Notes under the pieces: model-generated
The model's database searches: none
The model's input: only the letters and a program-made list of their open reading frames with translations
Told to the model about the DNA's origin: nothing
Shown here: positions 15,591 to 25,144 of the stretch, piece after piece
Position numbering within the stretch: the stretch's first letter is position 1
Layout: every line of letters begins with the position of its first letter
Made by a program: the position numbers and the translations under genes
Origin: Candidatus Ribeiella danica
Lineage (GTDB): Bacteria > Chloroflexota > Chloroflexia > Chloroflexales > Roseiflexaceae
DNA length: 64,000 bases
Assembly (NCBI GenBank): GCA_016717335.1
Contig: JADKFS010000012.1
Coordinates: 1-64,000, forward strand
Direction of reading: 5' to 3'

Positions 15591-16892
15591 TTAGGCCGCG
15601 GCTGTTGGCCGCCCTAACATATCCTCGACCACGGCGGCCGCGCACTTCTCGCCGCTGATCATGGCCGCGTTCAGGCTGCTGGCCTCGGTGAACTCGCCGG
15701 CGAAGTACAGCCCGGCGCGCCCGCTGCGGTTGTCCGGCAGGCCGGGGTGCAGGCCGGGCGGCTGGTCGAACTGCGCGTAGGGGATGCGGTAGAGCCGCAG
15801 CGGCTGGTAGCTCGCCAGCGCGGCCTGCGCCGTTATGTCACCCTGGAACATGCTGTGCAGGTCGCGCAGGCCGCGCCGGAACAGCTCGTCGTCGCTCAGC
15901 TCCGGGATACCGATCACCGTCGCACCGAGCAGGTGCCGGCCGGGCGGCGCGTAGGAGGGCGCCACATTGGTGATCATCTGGGCGTTGTTCACGAACGCGT
16001 CGGGCGCGGGGTTCAGCGCCAGCTTCTTCGAGGCGTAGACCGGCCGGTCGCCGCCGTAGTAGAGCGCGACGGTCTGCCGGGCGCCGCGCGGCATGGCCTG
16101 TCCGCTCAGCCGGGCCGCCTCGGGCGCGGGCGTGGCGACCACCACCGCGTCGGCGAATACCTCCTCGCCGCCGGCCAGCCGGGCGCCGGCCACACGCCCG
16201 CCCTCGATCAGCAGCGCCTCCGCCGCAGTGCCAAGCCGCACCAGCCCGCGCTCCTGCAGCGTCGCCGCCAGCTGCTCGGACACCGCGCCCATGCCGCGGC
16301 TCGGCAGGCAGGCCTGCCCGTCCGCCAGCATCTTGAAGTCGAACTTGAGGCACTTCGCGCTGGTGTGCAGCTCGCGGTCGAACAGCACGCCGCCGTAGAA
16401 CGGGCGGAAGAACCGGTCGATCGCCGCGTCGCTGAAGCCGCGCCCCTTCAGGAACACGTAGCTGCTGCTATCGCGCCCCTGCAGCAGCTCGTCCACCGTC
16501 TGCAGCCGCAGCTCGATCGCCAGCTGCAGCGTGCGCAGCTTGTCGAGCGGCGCGATCGCCGGCGATCTCGCCGCCGCAAGGCGCGCGCTCATATCCGGGT
16601 CGCGCAGCGGGTCGGTCAGGACCTCGCGGCGGCCGGGCAGGCAGATGATCGCGCCGGGGTCGAACGCGCGCAGATCGAGCGCGCCAAGGTCGAGCTGGCG
16701 CCGGACCGCCGGGTAGGCGTCGAACAGCACCTGGAAGCCGCGGTCGAAGGTATAGCCGTCGGCGTAGTCCGAGCGCACCCGCCCGCCGACGCCGTCGGAT
16801 GCCTCGGCAATCGTTATGTCGACTTTCCAGCGGTCGAGCATACGGGCGCAGGTCAGGCCGGCCAGGCCCGCGCCAACGATCAGAACGTGCAT
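15591..16892 (-). CDS. FAD-dependent amine oxidase/phytoene desaturase-like oxidoreductase
   Basis: A 433-residue flavoprotein. The N-terminal dinucleotide fold is MHVLIVGAGLAGLTCARML with the acidic end ITIAEASDGVGGRVRSD, the GG-doublet motif of the monoamine oxidase/phytoene desaturase group; the C-terminal FAD motif is GLYFAGEFTEASSLNAAMISGEKCA. The substrate is not known; protoporphyrinogen oxidase-like and carotenoid enzymes are alternatives. ATG 16892 has GGAGG nine bases upstream; the longer frame to 17153 crosses repeat DNA. The gene is divergent from the GH4 gene. Confidence 0.85.
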   Translation of the reverse strand: MHVLIVGAGLAGLTCARMLDRWKVDITIAEASDGVGGRVRSDYADGYTFDRGFQVLFDAYPAVRRQLDLGALDLRAFDPGAIICLPGRREVLTDPLRDPDMSARLAAARSPAIAPLDKLRTLQLAIELRLQTVDELLQGRDSSSYVFLKGRGFSDAAIDRFFRPFYGGVLFDRELHTSAKCLKFDFKMLADGQACLPSRGMGAVSEQLAATLQERGLVRLGTAAEALLIEGGRVAGARLAGGEEVFADAVVVATPAPEAARLSGQAMPRGARQTVALYYGGDRPVYASKKLALNPAPDAFVNNAQMITNVAPSYAPPGRHLLGATVIGIPELSDDELFRRGLRDLHSMFQGDITAQAALASYQPLRLYRIPYAQFDQPPGLHPGLPDNRSGRAGLYFAGEFTEASSLNAAMISGEKCAAAVVEDMLGRPTAAA

Positions 16893-16989
16893 AAGCGCGT
16901 TGCCTCCATGTAACCCCGCCTTTGTGCTACTATACGGGCTGCCGTCTCGAGTGCCTGAGAGTATAAACGATCTTGGAGTGCTAGCGATC

Positions 16990-17062
16990 CGTCCAGCGAC
17001 CGTGTTGCGACGGAAGACGATGGACGATGGACGATGACGATAGACGATGGACCAACGACCAA
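16990..17062. repeat. Heptamer repeat (TGGACGA) between divergent genes
   Basis: Imperfect tandem units such as TGGACGA, TAGACGA and TGGACCA fill the middle of the gap between the FAD oxidoreductase and the GH4 gene. The same units occur at 27333-27410. Confidence 0.75.
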
Positions 17063-17169
17063 AAGATGGTAATAGGCATCCGCCAGACGGGGGGCCGGGG
17101 GCGCAGCGCCCCGGAAAAACCGGGAGAGGGGGCACAGCGGCCCAGGAACACAACGGAAGGAATCACCCT

Positions 17170-18447
17170 ATGAAAATTGTCGTCATCGGCGGCGGCAGCA
17201 CCTACACCCCCGAGCTAATCGACGGGTTCATCGCCCGCGCGGGCACGCTGCCGCTCCGCGAGATCTGGCTGGTCGACCCGAACGAACAGCGTCTGGCGGT
17301 GGTCGGCGCCTTCGCGCGGCGCATGGTCGACCACGCGCGGGCGCCGTTCCGCGTCGAGCTGAGCGGCGACCGGCGCCGCGCGCTCGACGGCGCCGACTTC
17401 GTGATCACGCAGCTGCGGGTGGGCGGCCAGGCCGCGCGCCACGGGGACGAGCTGCTCGGCCGGCGGCACAGCCTGGTCGGCCAGGAGACCACCGGCGTGG
17501 GCGGGTTCGCCAAGGCGCTGCGCACCGTGCCGGTTATGCTCGAGATCGCCCGCGACATGCGCGAGCTGGCGCCGCAGGCCACGCTGGTCAACTTCACCAA
17601 CCCGGCCGGCATCGTCACCGAGGCGCTGGTCCGCCACGGCGGCGTGCCGGTGGTCGGGCTGTGCAACAACGCGATCAACGCCCAGCGCGGCATCGCCGGC
17701 ATGTTCCACGTCGCGCCTGAGCAGGTCTACATCGAGCAGGTCGGGCTGAACCACCTGAACTGGATCAGGCGCGTCACGATCGGCGGCGACGAGGCGACCG
17801 AGGCGGTCTTACAGGCCTACATCGAGCACCTGCGGCACGACGAGGACCCGATCCACTTCCCGCCGTTCCTGATCGCCGCGCTCGGCGCGATGCCAAGCTC
17901 GTACCTGGAGTACTTCTACCTCGAGTCGCAGGTGCTCGCGCGGCAGGCCAGCGGCGTGCCGACGCGCGCCGAGGTGGTGATGGATGTCGAGCGGCGGCTG
18001 ATGGAGCGCTACAGCGACACGCACCTGTGCGAGAAGCCGCCCGAGCTGATGGAGCGCGGCGGGGCCTACTACTCGACCGCCGCCGCCGCGCTGATCGAGT
18101 CGCTCTGGGCTGGCGACGACGCGATCCACGTCGTCAACACCCGCAACGACGGCGCCATCCCGAACCTGCCGGCCGACGTGGTGGTCGAGACGCCCTGCCG
18201 GGTTGGCCGGGGCGGCGCCGCGCCGCTGCCGGTCGCTCCGCTCGCGCCGAAGTTCCACGGCCTGACCTCGGCGGTCAAGAGCTACGAGCTGCTGACCATC
18301 CAGGCGGCGACCGCCGGCGACGAGCAGGCGGCCGTGCTGGCGCTGCTGGCGAACCCGCTCGGCCCCGACGCGGCCAACGTCGAGCAGGTCTGGGCCGATA
18401 TTAAGCAGACCAACGCCGGGATGCTGCCGACGTTCGAGCAGCGTTAG
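17170..18447 (+). CDS. GH4-family glycosidase (6-phospho-beta-glucosidase type)
   Basis: GH4 enzymes hydrolyse glycosides by an NAD- and Mn-dependent redox mechanism. The 425-residue protein starts with the NAD-binding MKIVVIGGGSTYTPELIDGF, has GQETTGVGGFAKALRTVP, the metal-ligand Cys in VGLCNNAI and His in GLNHLNW. The ATG at 17170 has GGAAGGA nine bases upstream. The gene stands before a BadF/NAGK-type sugar kinase and near rhamnulokinase, so a role in sugar salvage is likely; the exact glycoside is not determined by sequence. A tandem repeat begins straight after its stop codon. Confidence 0.9.
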   Translation: MKIVVIGGGSTYTPELIDGFIARAGTLPLREIWLVDPNEQRLAVVGAFARRMVDHARAPFRVELSGDRRRALDGADFVITQLRVGGQAARHGDELLGRRHSLVGQETTGVGGFAKALRTVPVMLEIARDMRELAPQATLVNFTNPAGIVTEALVRHGGVPVVGLCNNAINAQRGIAGMFHVAPEQVYIEQVGLNHLNWIRRVTIGGDEATEAVLQAYIEHLRHDEDPIHFPPFLIAALGAMPSSYLEYFYLESQVLARQASGVPTRAEVVMDVERRLMERYSDTHLCEKPPELMERGGAYYSTAAAALIESLWAGDDAIHVVNTRNDGAIPNLPADVVVETPCRVGRGGAAPLPVAPLAPKFHGLTSAVKSYELLTIQAATAGDEQAAVLALLANPLGPDAANVEQVWADIKQTNAGMLPTFEQR

Positions 18448-18448
18448 C

Positions 18449-18497
18449 ACGTTGGAACGTTGGAACGCTCGAACATGCTAACGAACCAACGTTCCAA
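18449..18497. repeat. Octamer repeat (ACGTTGGA) right after the GH4 stop
   Basis: Units ACGTTGGA, ACGTTGGA, ACGCTCGA begin one base after the TAG at 18445-18447 and end in a complementary AACCAACGTTCC, so inverted arms are present. Confidence 0.75.
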
Positions 18498-18517
18498 GCC
18501 CACGGCGCCTGGATCGA

Positions 18518-19540
18518 GTGGCTAGCGTAGAGCAGGCAATGACACACCAGCAGCGCTTCTTCCTCGGCATCGACGCCGGGGGCACCAAGACCCACGCCGT
18601 GATCGCCGACCAGACCGGGCGAATCTATGGCGCCGGCCGCGCGGGCGCCGGAAACTGGGAGTCGGCCGGGCTGAGCGGGGCCGGGCGCGTCTACGCCCAG
18701 GCGCTGGCGGGCGCGCTCGCGATGGCGGGACTCGCCGTCGACGCATTGAGCGGCGCGGGCTACGGGCTGTCCGGCGTCGACTGGCCGAGCGATACGCAGC
18801 GCCTGCGGCCGGTGCTGCGGCGGCTGGGCGTGCCCGGGCCACACGTGCTGGTCAACGACGCGATCGTGGCGCTGCGGGCCGGCTCGGACGAAGGCTACGG
18901 CATCGCCACGATCGCCGGCACAGGCTGCACGGTGGTCGGTCGCAATCGAGTCGGCGAGCAGTTCCGCACGCTGGCGCTGGGCAACGAGTGGGGCGACTTC
19001 GGCGCGGCGTCCGACGTGGTGCGGCTGGCGACTCGCGCGATCGCCTTCGCGCACCTGGGGCGCGGCCCGGAGACGCGACTGTCAGAGCGCTTCGCCGAGG
19101 CGTACGGGGCCGACAGCGTGCTCGACCTGGTCGAGCGGATCACGCGCCGCAAGGCCGACCGGCCGGGCGGGCGGCTGGCGCCGCTGGTGTTCGCCACCGC
19201 GGCCGATGGCGACGAGGTCGCGCGCGCGGTTCTGATCGCGGCCGGGCGCGAGCTGGGGCAGAACGCGGTTGCGGTCGCGCGGCGGCTGGGGCTGCTGGCC
19301 GAGCCGTTCGACCTGGTGATGGCCGGCGGGCTGTTCCGCGCCAGCTGCCCGCTGTTCCGCGAGGCGCTGATCGAGGCCGTGCGGGCGTGCGCGCCGCTCG
19401 TGCGCGCAGCCCCGCTGCAGGCCGCCCCGGCGATCGGCGGCGTGCTGCTGGCGATGGACGTGTGCGGCGAGCCGGCCGGGGCGGAGGTGCGCCACCGACT
19501 GATCGAGCAGGCCCGCCAGCACCCGATCCTGTTCGAGTAG
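18518..19540 (+). CDS. BadF/BadG/BcrA/BcrD-type ATPase, N-acetylglucosamine kinase-like
   Basis: A 340-residue ASKHA-fold kinase. Phosphate-1 motif FLGIDAGGTKTHAVIAD near the N-terminus, the phosphate-2 region IATIAGTGCTVVGRN, and adenosine region VMAGGLFR are visible. The family includes N-acetylglucosamine kinase and glucosamine kinase; here the GH4 neighbour suggests phosphorylation of a released amino sugar or hexose. Start is GTG 18518 or ATG 18539 (MTHQQR); neither has a strong ribosome binding site. It lies 70 bp after the GH4 gene, on the same strand. Confidence 0.85.
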   Translation: MASVEQAMTHQQRFFLGIDAGGTKTHAVIADQTGRIYGAGRAGAGNWESAGLSGAGRVYAQALAGALAMAGLAVDALSGAGYGLSGVDWPSDTQRLRPVLRRLGVPGPHVLVNDAIVALRAGSDEGYGIATIAGTGCTVVGRNRVGEQFRTLALGNEWGDFGAASDVVRLATRAIAFAHLGRGPETRLSERFAEAYGADSVLDLVERITRRKADRPGGRLAPLVFATAADGDEVARAVLIAAGRELGQNAVAVARRLGLLAEPFDLVMAGGLFRASCPLFREALIEAVRACAPLVRAAPLQAAPAIGGVLLAMDVCGEPAGAEVRHRLIEQARQHPILFE

Positions 19541-19600
19541 CTTGTGCGACCGAAACCTGCGATCTACCGATACTGATCTGCCTGAAGGGCAAGGCCGCGC

Positions 19601-21076
19601 TCAGGCAGTGAGGTCGAGCAGCCGCTGGTAGGCGGCGTCCCAGTCGGCCGCGGCGGCCGGCTGGTACCGGTCGAGCTCGAACGAGCGGCGCACCACCGCG
19701 CGCGCCTCGGCCAGCGAGCCGAGCTGGCCCAGCGCGATCGCCTGCACCAGGATGTTGCCGATCGCGGTGGCCTCGACCGGGCCGGCGATCACCGAGCGGC
19801 CGGTGGCGTCGGCGGTGAGCTGGTTGAGCAGCCGGTTCTGCGCGCCGCCGCCGATGATGTGGATCGGGTCCAGGCGCCGGCCCGCGACCGTCTCGAGCCG
19901 ATCGAGCACCCAGCGATACTTCAGGGCCATGCTTTCGAGCACGCAGCGCACCACCGCGCCAGGCCCCTCGGGCGCCGGCTGGCCGGTCCGCCGGCAGAAC
20001 GCGCGGATGCGCTCGGGCATATCGCCCGGCTTGAAGAACTCCTCGGCGTCCGGGTCGACCAGCGCGACCAGCGGGGCGGCCTCGGCGGCCAGCTGCGCCA
20101 GGTCGCCGTACGACCAGTCGTGCCCCTGCGCGGCCCAGGTGCGCCGGCACTCCTGCACCAGCCACAGCCCCATGATATTCTTCGAGCAGCGGAACGTCCC
20201 GCCGACCCCGCCCTCGTTGGTCAGGTTGAACGCCAGGCTCTGCGCGGTGATCACCGGCTCGGGCGACTCGAAGCCCATGATCGACCAGGTGCCTGAGCTG
20301 AGCCAGGCGAAGCCGGGCGCCTCGGCCGGCACCGCCGCGACGGCCGAGCCGGTGTCGTGGCAGGCCGGCGCCACCACCGGCAGGTCGTGCGCGCCGGTCT
20401 CCTCGGCCACCTCGGGCTGCAGCGCGCCGAGCAGCGTGCCCGGCATCACCACCGGCGGGAAGATGCGGCGCGGGATGCCGATCGCGTCCAGCACCGGGGT
20501 GGCCCAGTCGCCCGCGCGCGGGTCGTAGCACTGGGTGGTGGTCGCGTTGGTGAACTCGCAGACCCGCTGGCCGGTCAGCCAGAAGTTCAGCAGGTCGGGG
20601 ATGGTCAGGAAGGTCTCGGCGATCTCGAGCGCGGGCGAGCGCCCGGCGGCCATCGCGAGCAGCTGGAACAGCGTGTTGATCTGGATAAACTGGATGCCGG
20701 TGCGCTCGAAGATCTGCTCGCGCGGCAGGCGCCGGAGCGCCTCGGCCAGCATGCCGTCGGTGCGGCTATCGCGGTAGTGATGCGGGTTGGCGATCAGCGC
20801 GCCGTCGCGGTCGAGCAGGGCGAAATCGACGCCCCAGGTGTCCAGGCCGACGCTCGCCAGGCCGTGGCCGTGCTGCTGGGCGGCCAGGCGCAGCCCGTTC
20901 TTGATCTCGGCCCACAGCCGCAGCACATCCCAGTGCAGGCCGCCGGGCAGGCGCACCGGCGTGTTCGGGAAGCGGTGAAGCTCCGAGAGAGCGAGCCGCC
21001 CGCCGTCGAGCTGCCCGAGCATCGCGCGGCCGCTCTCGGCGCCCAGGTCGATCGCCAGGTAGTGTGAGCCTGTCAT
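19601..21076 (-). CDS. rhaB: Rhamnulokinase (FGGY kinase)
   Basis: RhaB phosphorylates L-rhamnulose at C1. The 491-residue protein has the N-terminal AIDLGAESGRAMLG typical of rhamnulokinases, the substrate-region GLDTWGVDFALLD, HYRDSRTDGM, and the C-terminal FGGY ATP site HIIGGGAQNRLLNQLTADATG. Length is standard. No rhaA or rhaD is adjacent in this window. It is convergent with the sugar kinase gene, 60 bp away. Confidence 0.9.
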   Translation of the reverse strand: MTGSHYLAIDLGAESGRAMLGQLDGGRLALSELHRFPNTPVRLPGGLHWDVLRLWAEIKNGLRLAAQQHGHGLASVGLDTWGVDFALLDRDGALIANPHHYRDSRTDGMLAEALRRLPREQIFERTGIQFIQINTLFQLLAMAAGRSPALEIAETFLTIPDLLNFWLTGQRVCEFTNATTTQCYDPRAGDWATPVLDAIGIPRRIFPPVVMPGTLLGALQPEVAEETGAHDLPVVAPACHDTGSAVAAVPAEAPGFAWLSSGTWSIMGFESPEPVITAQSLAFNLTNEGGVGGTFRCSKNIMGLWLVQECRRTWAAQGHDWSYGDLAQLAAEAAPLVALVDPDAEEFFKPGDMPERIRAFCRRTGQPAPEGPGAVVRCVLESMALKYRWVLDRLETVAGRRLDPIHIIGGGAQNRLLNQLTADATGRSVIAGPVEATAIGNILVQAIALGQLGSLAEARAVVRRSFELDRYQPAAAADWDAAYQRLLDLTA

Positions 21077-21863
21077 AGATGCCTCGCTGGAAGCGGGCGT
21101 CGAAAGACGTCCTCAGGAGGATCGATTATATGGCGTTTAGGGTGGCTGTCAAGCAGTGCGCTTTGTTCCCGGGGCGCTGCGCCCCCGGCCCCCGCCTGCT
21201 GGCCCGTGCCGGGCCTTCCCCTTTCTCCGGGGCGCTGCGCCCCCGGCCCCCCGCCTGATGCGCCCGTGCCGGGCGTTCCTTTTCTCCGGGGCGCTGCGCC
21301 CCCGGCCCCCCGCCTGGGGGAACCCGCGCCGGTTCCCCCGGCCCCCCTCCGGCAAGAAATGCAACCTCAGTTGCAATGATCCTGGCGGATGCCTTACAGC
21401 CTTCCGATCGGGCGTGTTGTTTTCCACCGCGCCTGGATTCAGCCAGGCATGCGCGTCAGGCATTGCAAACGAGGCGGCCTTACCTTTGGGGTCCAGGGGC
21501 GCAAGCCCCGGTCGGGGGGACGGGGGCGCGCAGCCCCCGCGAAGCGGCGCATTACGAGCGCACGCCGTACCCCGCGGGTTGACAAAGATGTCATCAGCCG
21601 TTACCCTCGGGCGTGAATGAGCGGTTAAAAAGAGCTGTCTCGCTGTTGGAAGGAGGCGATCGCTCCTCGCTTCGGTACCATACTACGCACGAGCCGCAGC
21701 CGATATCCCTGTATCACCAGGCTGCGGATGGCCGGTGCGCCGGTCGAGCTCGCCCGCTCCCAATGCGGCGATCTCCCACAGGCGCGCGCCATTCCGTGAT
21801 ACCGCCCTGGCCCGCTGTGGCTTCGCCAGGCGGCCCACACTGTGAGGCCGCACGAGGATTATC
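21077..21863. repeat. 787-bp intergenic region with GC-rich dispersed repeats
   Basis: Three copies of a GGGGCGCTGCGCCCCCGGCC hairpin module, about 70 bp apart, lie at 21170-21320, followed by a reversed TTGCCGGAGGGGGG-type segment and then (21430-21530) the GCGCCTGGATTCAGCC core with GGGGTCCAGGGGCGCAAGCC. From about 21560 to 21863 I see no gene or repeat; the promoter of the NlpC/P60 gene should be there. Confidence 0.7.
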
Positions 21864-23453
21864 ATGACCACCCCACCCGGCTCGGCCGACCACGACCTCG
21901 CCGCGCTCCAGCTGCGCGCGGACCGTCGGCGCCAGCGCTACGCGCACACCGCGCAGCGCCCAACTATGCTCGCCAGCACGATCGCCACGCGGGCGCGCCA
22001 GATCCTGGCGCGCGAGCACGCGCTCCCGGCGCGCTACGCGCTGCACCTGCTGATCGGCATCCTGGTGCCCCTGGCGATCGTTCTGCACCAGACCCCGCTC
22101 GCGCTGATTCTGCCCGCCCCGACGCCGCCGGCCGCCCTGAGCGACGGCAATCCGTCCGACCTCGTCGCGCCGATGGCGCCGCTCGCGCTGGGCGGCCAGG
22201 CCGGCGGCGAGACCCCCGCGCCCGACTCGGCGTTCGCGGCGATCGATGCGCTGCCTGTCCGCGCCGCGCGGCCCGAGATGCTCGAGGCGCGCCCGCTCGC
22301 CGCGACCATCGCGGCCGAGGCGGCCAACCTGCGCGGCGGCCCCGGCACCGATTACGATAAGCTCGGCGACCTGCCGGTCGGGGCGCCGCTGCTGCTGCTC
22401 GCGCAGGTCGACGGCTGGTATCAGGCGCAGACCAGCGACGGCCGCGGCGTCTGGGTCGCCGCTGAGCTGCTCGACATGGACCTGGCCGCGGCCGACCTGC
22501 TGCCCCAGGCGTCCAGCATCCCGGCCCTCCCACCGGCCCGGGTCGGCACCGTGGCCGAGGAGGGCCTCAACCTGCGCGATGGCCCCGGCACCACCTTTGT
22601 CGGCATGACCAAGCTTCCGGCCGGCACGCGGCTCGACCTGCTGGCGCGCTACGGCGACTGGTTCCAGGTGCAGGCGCCGGATGAGCAGGCCGGCTGGGTG
22701 CTCGGCCAGTACCTCGCGATCGGACCCGGCGTGGTCGAGCGCGTCGAAGCCGTGACGAGCGCCCCTGACCCGCACCCGGCGCTGGTCGGCCGCGCGGCCT
22801 TCGGAAATATCAACCTGCGCGGCGGCCCGGGCGTCGCGTACGACAAGCTCGGGACGCTGGCGGCCGGCGCGCAGCTGGGCCTGCTGGGGCGCTACGACGA
22901 TTGGTTCAAGATCCGCGCGCCGGGCGGCGCGGTCGGCTGGGTGTCGAGCGAGCTGCTGCAGACGAGCGACTTCATCGTCCGGCGGGTGCCGCTGGTGCGC
23001 GACGCGCCAGCGCCGCCGCGATCCCGCCAGGCCCCGGCCGCGCGGCGCCAGGCGGTCCCGGCCCCAGCCGCCTCCGCCGGCGGCGTGGTCGACTTCGCGG
23101 CCCAGCTGGTCGGCTCGCGCTACGTCTGGGGCGGCGGCGGGCCGGGCGGCTTCGACTGCAGCGGGTTCACGCGCTATGTCTACCAGCAGTATGGACTGGA
23201 CCTGCCGCACAGCGCGGCGGCGCAGTACAGCACCAGCTACGGCACGGCGATCTCCGACCCCAGCCAGCTGCGGGCTGGCGACCTGGTCTTCTTCGTCAAC
23301 ACCTACAAGCGCGGCATCAGCCACGTCGGCATCTACGCCGGCGGCGGCGACGTGGTGCAGGCGATCAGCCCGAAGCAGGGCGTCGGGGTCGCGAACATCG
23401 GCGGCGGCTACTGGGCCCAGCACTACTACGGCGCCATCCGGCCGTCGCGCTAG
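21864..23453 (+). CDS. Secreted or anchored cell-wall hydrolase: three SH3b domains plus NlpC/P60
   Basis: A 529-residue protein. After a basic N-terminus there is one hydrophobic segment (ALHLLIGILVPLAIVLHQ, about residues 62-79) that would act as a signal anchor. Three bacterial SH3 domains follow, each marked by NLRGGPGTDYDKLG, NLRDGPGTTFVGM and NLRGGPGVAYDKLG. A Pro/Ala linker leads to the NlpC/P60 peptidase with catalytic Cys in FDCSGFTRYVYQ and His in ISHVGIYAGGG. It should cleave peptide bonds in peptidoglycan stems. A strong terminator stands between it and the convergent orthocaspase gene. Confidence 0.93.
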   Translation: MTTPPGSADHDLAALQLRADRRRQRYAHTAQRPTMLASTIATRARQILAREHALPARYALHLLIGILVPLAIVLHQTPLALILPAPTPPAALSDGNPSDLVAPMAPLALGGQAGGETPAPDSAFAAIDALPVRAARPEMLEARPLAATIAAEAANLRGGPGTDYDKLGDLPVGAPLLLLAQVDGWYQAQTSDGRGVWVAAELLDMDLAAADLLPQASSIPALPPARVGTVAEEGLNLRDGPGTTFVGMTKLPAGTRLDLLARYGDWFQVQAPDEQAGWVLGQYLAIGPGVVERVEAVTSAPDPHPALVGRAAFGNINLRGGPGVAYDKLGTLAAGAQLGLLGRYDDWFKIRAPGGAVGWVSSELLQTSDFIVRRVPLVRDAPAPPRSRQAPAARRQAVPAPAASAGGVVDFAAQLVGSRYVWGGGGPGGFDCSGFTRYVYQQYGLDLPHSAAAQYSTSYGTAISDPSQLRAGDLVFFVNTYKRGISHVGIYAGGGDVVQAISPKQGVGVANIGGGYWAQHYYGAIRPSR

Positions 23454-23490
23454 AGCGGGCGGGCCGCCCTATGGTGGCCCTCACCCCCTA

Positions 23491-23524
23491 CCCCCTCTCC
23501 CGTCCGCGGGAGAGGGGGATTTTT
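23491..23524 (+). terminator. Intrinsic terminator between convergent genes
   Basis: A 12-bp perfect stem (CCCCCTCTCCCG / CGGGAGAGGGGG), loop TCCG, then ATTTTT. The stem is the outer arm of the hairpin-repeat family found elsewhere, here acting alone. Confidence 0.8.
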
Positions 23525-23566
23525 GACTGGTGCCGTAATTTCGCATACCGCCGCGCCGGCGACGAC

Positions 23567-24478
23567 TCAGACGCCGATCGGGCGCAGGAAGGCGTGGTCG
23601 CGGTTGGCGCGGTTGCACTCGATCTGCGGCTCCTGCACGAACTGGTTGTCGTACAGCCGCTTCCCGACCCGGTTGATCAGCACCCGGTACGAGACCGGCG
23701 CGCCGGCGTCGCGCAGGGTCTCCAGCAGGTAGTAGGTCAGCGCGCCGTGGAACGTCCCGCCGATCCTAGCGTCGGCGGCGGTCTGGCTGGATTTGCACGC
23801 GGCCAGCAGCACGACGTTGCCGCGCACGTTCTCCTGGCCGTAGTGCCTCTTGTCGAAGCTCGCGAGCAGCGTCTTGAACTGCTGCTTCAGCTCCTCCTCC
23901 GAGCGCGAGCGCTCCGCCAGCCGGCGGTAGCACTCCCACGCGAAGGCCTCGCGCTCGCGCCGCACCCGCTCCGCGGCGGCGATGATCTGCTGCTCCTCCT
24001 CATGGTCGGCCGGCAGAAAGCGGTAGCTGATGTCGCGCTCCAGGTTGCGCTGCACCGTGCCGGAGTGGCAGCTGTCCATCACCAGCAGCAGGTGCATGCT
24101 GCGCGGGAACTCGCGGTACAGCGCGCGCAGCGTGTCGTCGTTCATCGGCCCGGCGGCCTGGTAGTCAAACGGCACGATGCACTCGTCCTGTCCGTCCGGC
24201 TCGTCGCCGCTCGCGTCGGCCACCACGGTGCCGTGGCCCGAGAAGTGGAACAGCCGCACGGGCGTCCGCTCGTCCTCGTCGGGCTGCGCCAGCCAGCCCA
24301 GCCCATCCTCGATCGCCGCCGTCGTCGCGGCGCTGTCGAGCAGCATCCGTATGCTCGTAGGGGCGACACCGTAGGCCGACGCGAGCAAGTCGCGCATGGC
24401 CAGCGCGTCGTTCACGCAGCCGCGCAGCGGCGCCGCGGGGTAGTCATTGATGCCGACCAGCAACACCTTGGTGCTCAT
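23567..24478 (-). CDS. Orthocaspase (prokaryotic metacaspase, peptidase C14)
   Basis: A 303-residue protein that is essentially a caspase p20-like domain plus a C-terminal extension. It begins KVLLVGINDYPAAPLRGCVNDA, the typical metacaspase first strand; the catalytic His is in LFHFSGHGT and the catalytic Cys in LLVMDSCHSGT. Metacaspases cleave after Arg or Lys. A charged helical insert (EEEQQIIAAAERVRREREAF, about residues 160-180) follows the active site. There is no fused regulatory domain. It is convergent with the NlpC/P60 gene; a second clan CD protease lies at 62884. Confidence 0.9.
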   Translation of the reverse strand: MSTKVLLVGINDYPAAPLRGCVNDALAMRDLLASAYGVAPTSIRMLLDSAATTAAIEDGLGWLAQPDEDERTPVRLFHFSGHGTVVADASGDEPDGQDECIVPFDYQAAGPMNDDTLRALYREFPRSMHLLLVMDSCHSGTVQRNLERDISYRFLPADHEEEQQIIAAAERVRREREAFAWECYRRLAERSRSEEELKQQFKTLLASFDKRHYGQENVRGNVVLLAACKSSQTAADARIGGTFHGALTYYLLETLRDAGAPVSYRVLINRVGKRLYDNQFVQEPQIECNRANRDHAFLRPIGV

Positions 24479-24573
24479 GCTGTGCTCGCTTTCTTGCTAC
24501 GATGCGGTTCTAGGGCGCACCACAGTGATTTTGACGGGGGTAGGTTTTTCCCCGATGGCATCTGGACGCCATT

Positions 24574-24676
24574 GCCCGCACCCCCCCCACCCCTCTCTCC
24601 CACCGGGAGAGGGGGGATTGGCTGTTGTTTCCTCCGCCCCTGGCAGGGGCGGGGGACAGGGGGTAGGGTGATCCGG
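24574..24676. repeat. GC hairpin repeat element
   Basis: CTCTCTCCCACCGGGAGAG forms the first hairpin and CCGCCCCTGGCAGGGGCGG the second, flanked by the ACCCC.../...GGGGTAGGG edges shared with other members of the family (34150, 36180, 37500, 38700, 59400, 60240). The gap 24479-24751 holds no gene. Confidence 0.75.
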
Positions 24677-24751
24677 CGCAGCGCCACGCCACAAACAACC
24701 TCCCCGAAAGCAGACCCCCACCCGAAAGTGTAAGGTTCGTACGAATCATGC

Positions 24752-25144
24752 TCAACCGCGCTCCTGCACGGCCGCGACATCGGCGGCATCTCCGTAGCAG
24801 GTGGTGAACGACTGCCTATCGGCCGCGGCCAGCTCCCACCGGTCGCTCGACAGCTCCAGGCAGCCGAAGTTGCAGGTGCGCACGCACTGCGCGCAGAAGG
24901 TGCAGCGATCCACGTGGTAGCGCAGCACGAAGCGCTTCCTGGCCTTGTCGAGCACGATCAGCTCGATCGCGCCGGCCGGGCAGTCGCGCACGCACATGCC
25001 GCAGCCGGTGCAGCGCTCCGGGCTCCAGCGCAGCGCGCCGCGCAGCCGCTCGGGCGTGGCCGGGCGCTCGAACGGGTAGCGCCGCGTGGCCGGGCGCCGC
25101 AGCAGCGACCGCGCCAGGTCGCCCAGCATCGCGCCGATCCTCAT
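24752..25144 (-). CDS. NuoI-like ferredoxin subunit (two 4Fe-4S) of the hydrogenase/complex I-like cluster
   Basis: A 130-residue iron-sulfur protein with two 4Fe-4S motifs, CTGCGMCVRDCPAGAI and CTFCAQCVRTC, that should pass electrons between an external donor and the small subunit's proximal cluster. It is shorter than most NuoI proteins. The ATG at 25144 overlaps the stop of the NuoH-like gene (ATGA), so they are translationally coupled; the longer frame from 25213 lies inside that gene. Last gene of the eleven-gene minus-strand cluster that begins at 34013. Confidence 0.88.
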   Translation of the reverse strand: MRIGAMLGDLARSLLRRPATRRYPFERPATPERLRGALRWSPERCTGCGMCVRDCPAGAIELIVLDKARKRFVLRYHVDRCTFCAQCVRTCNFGCLELSSDRWELAAADRQSFTTCYGDAADVAAVQERG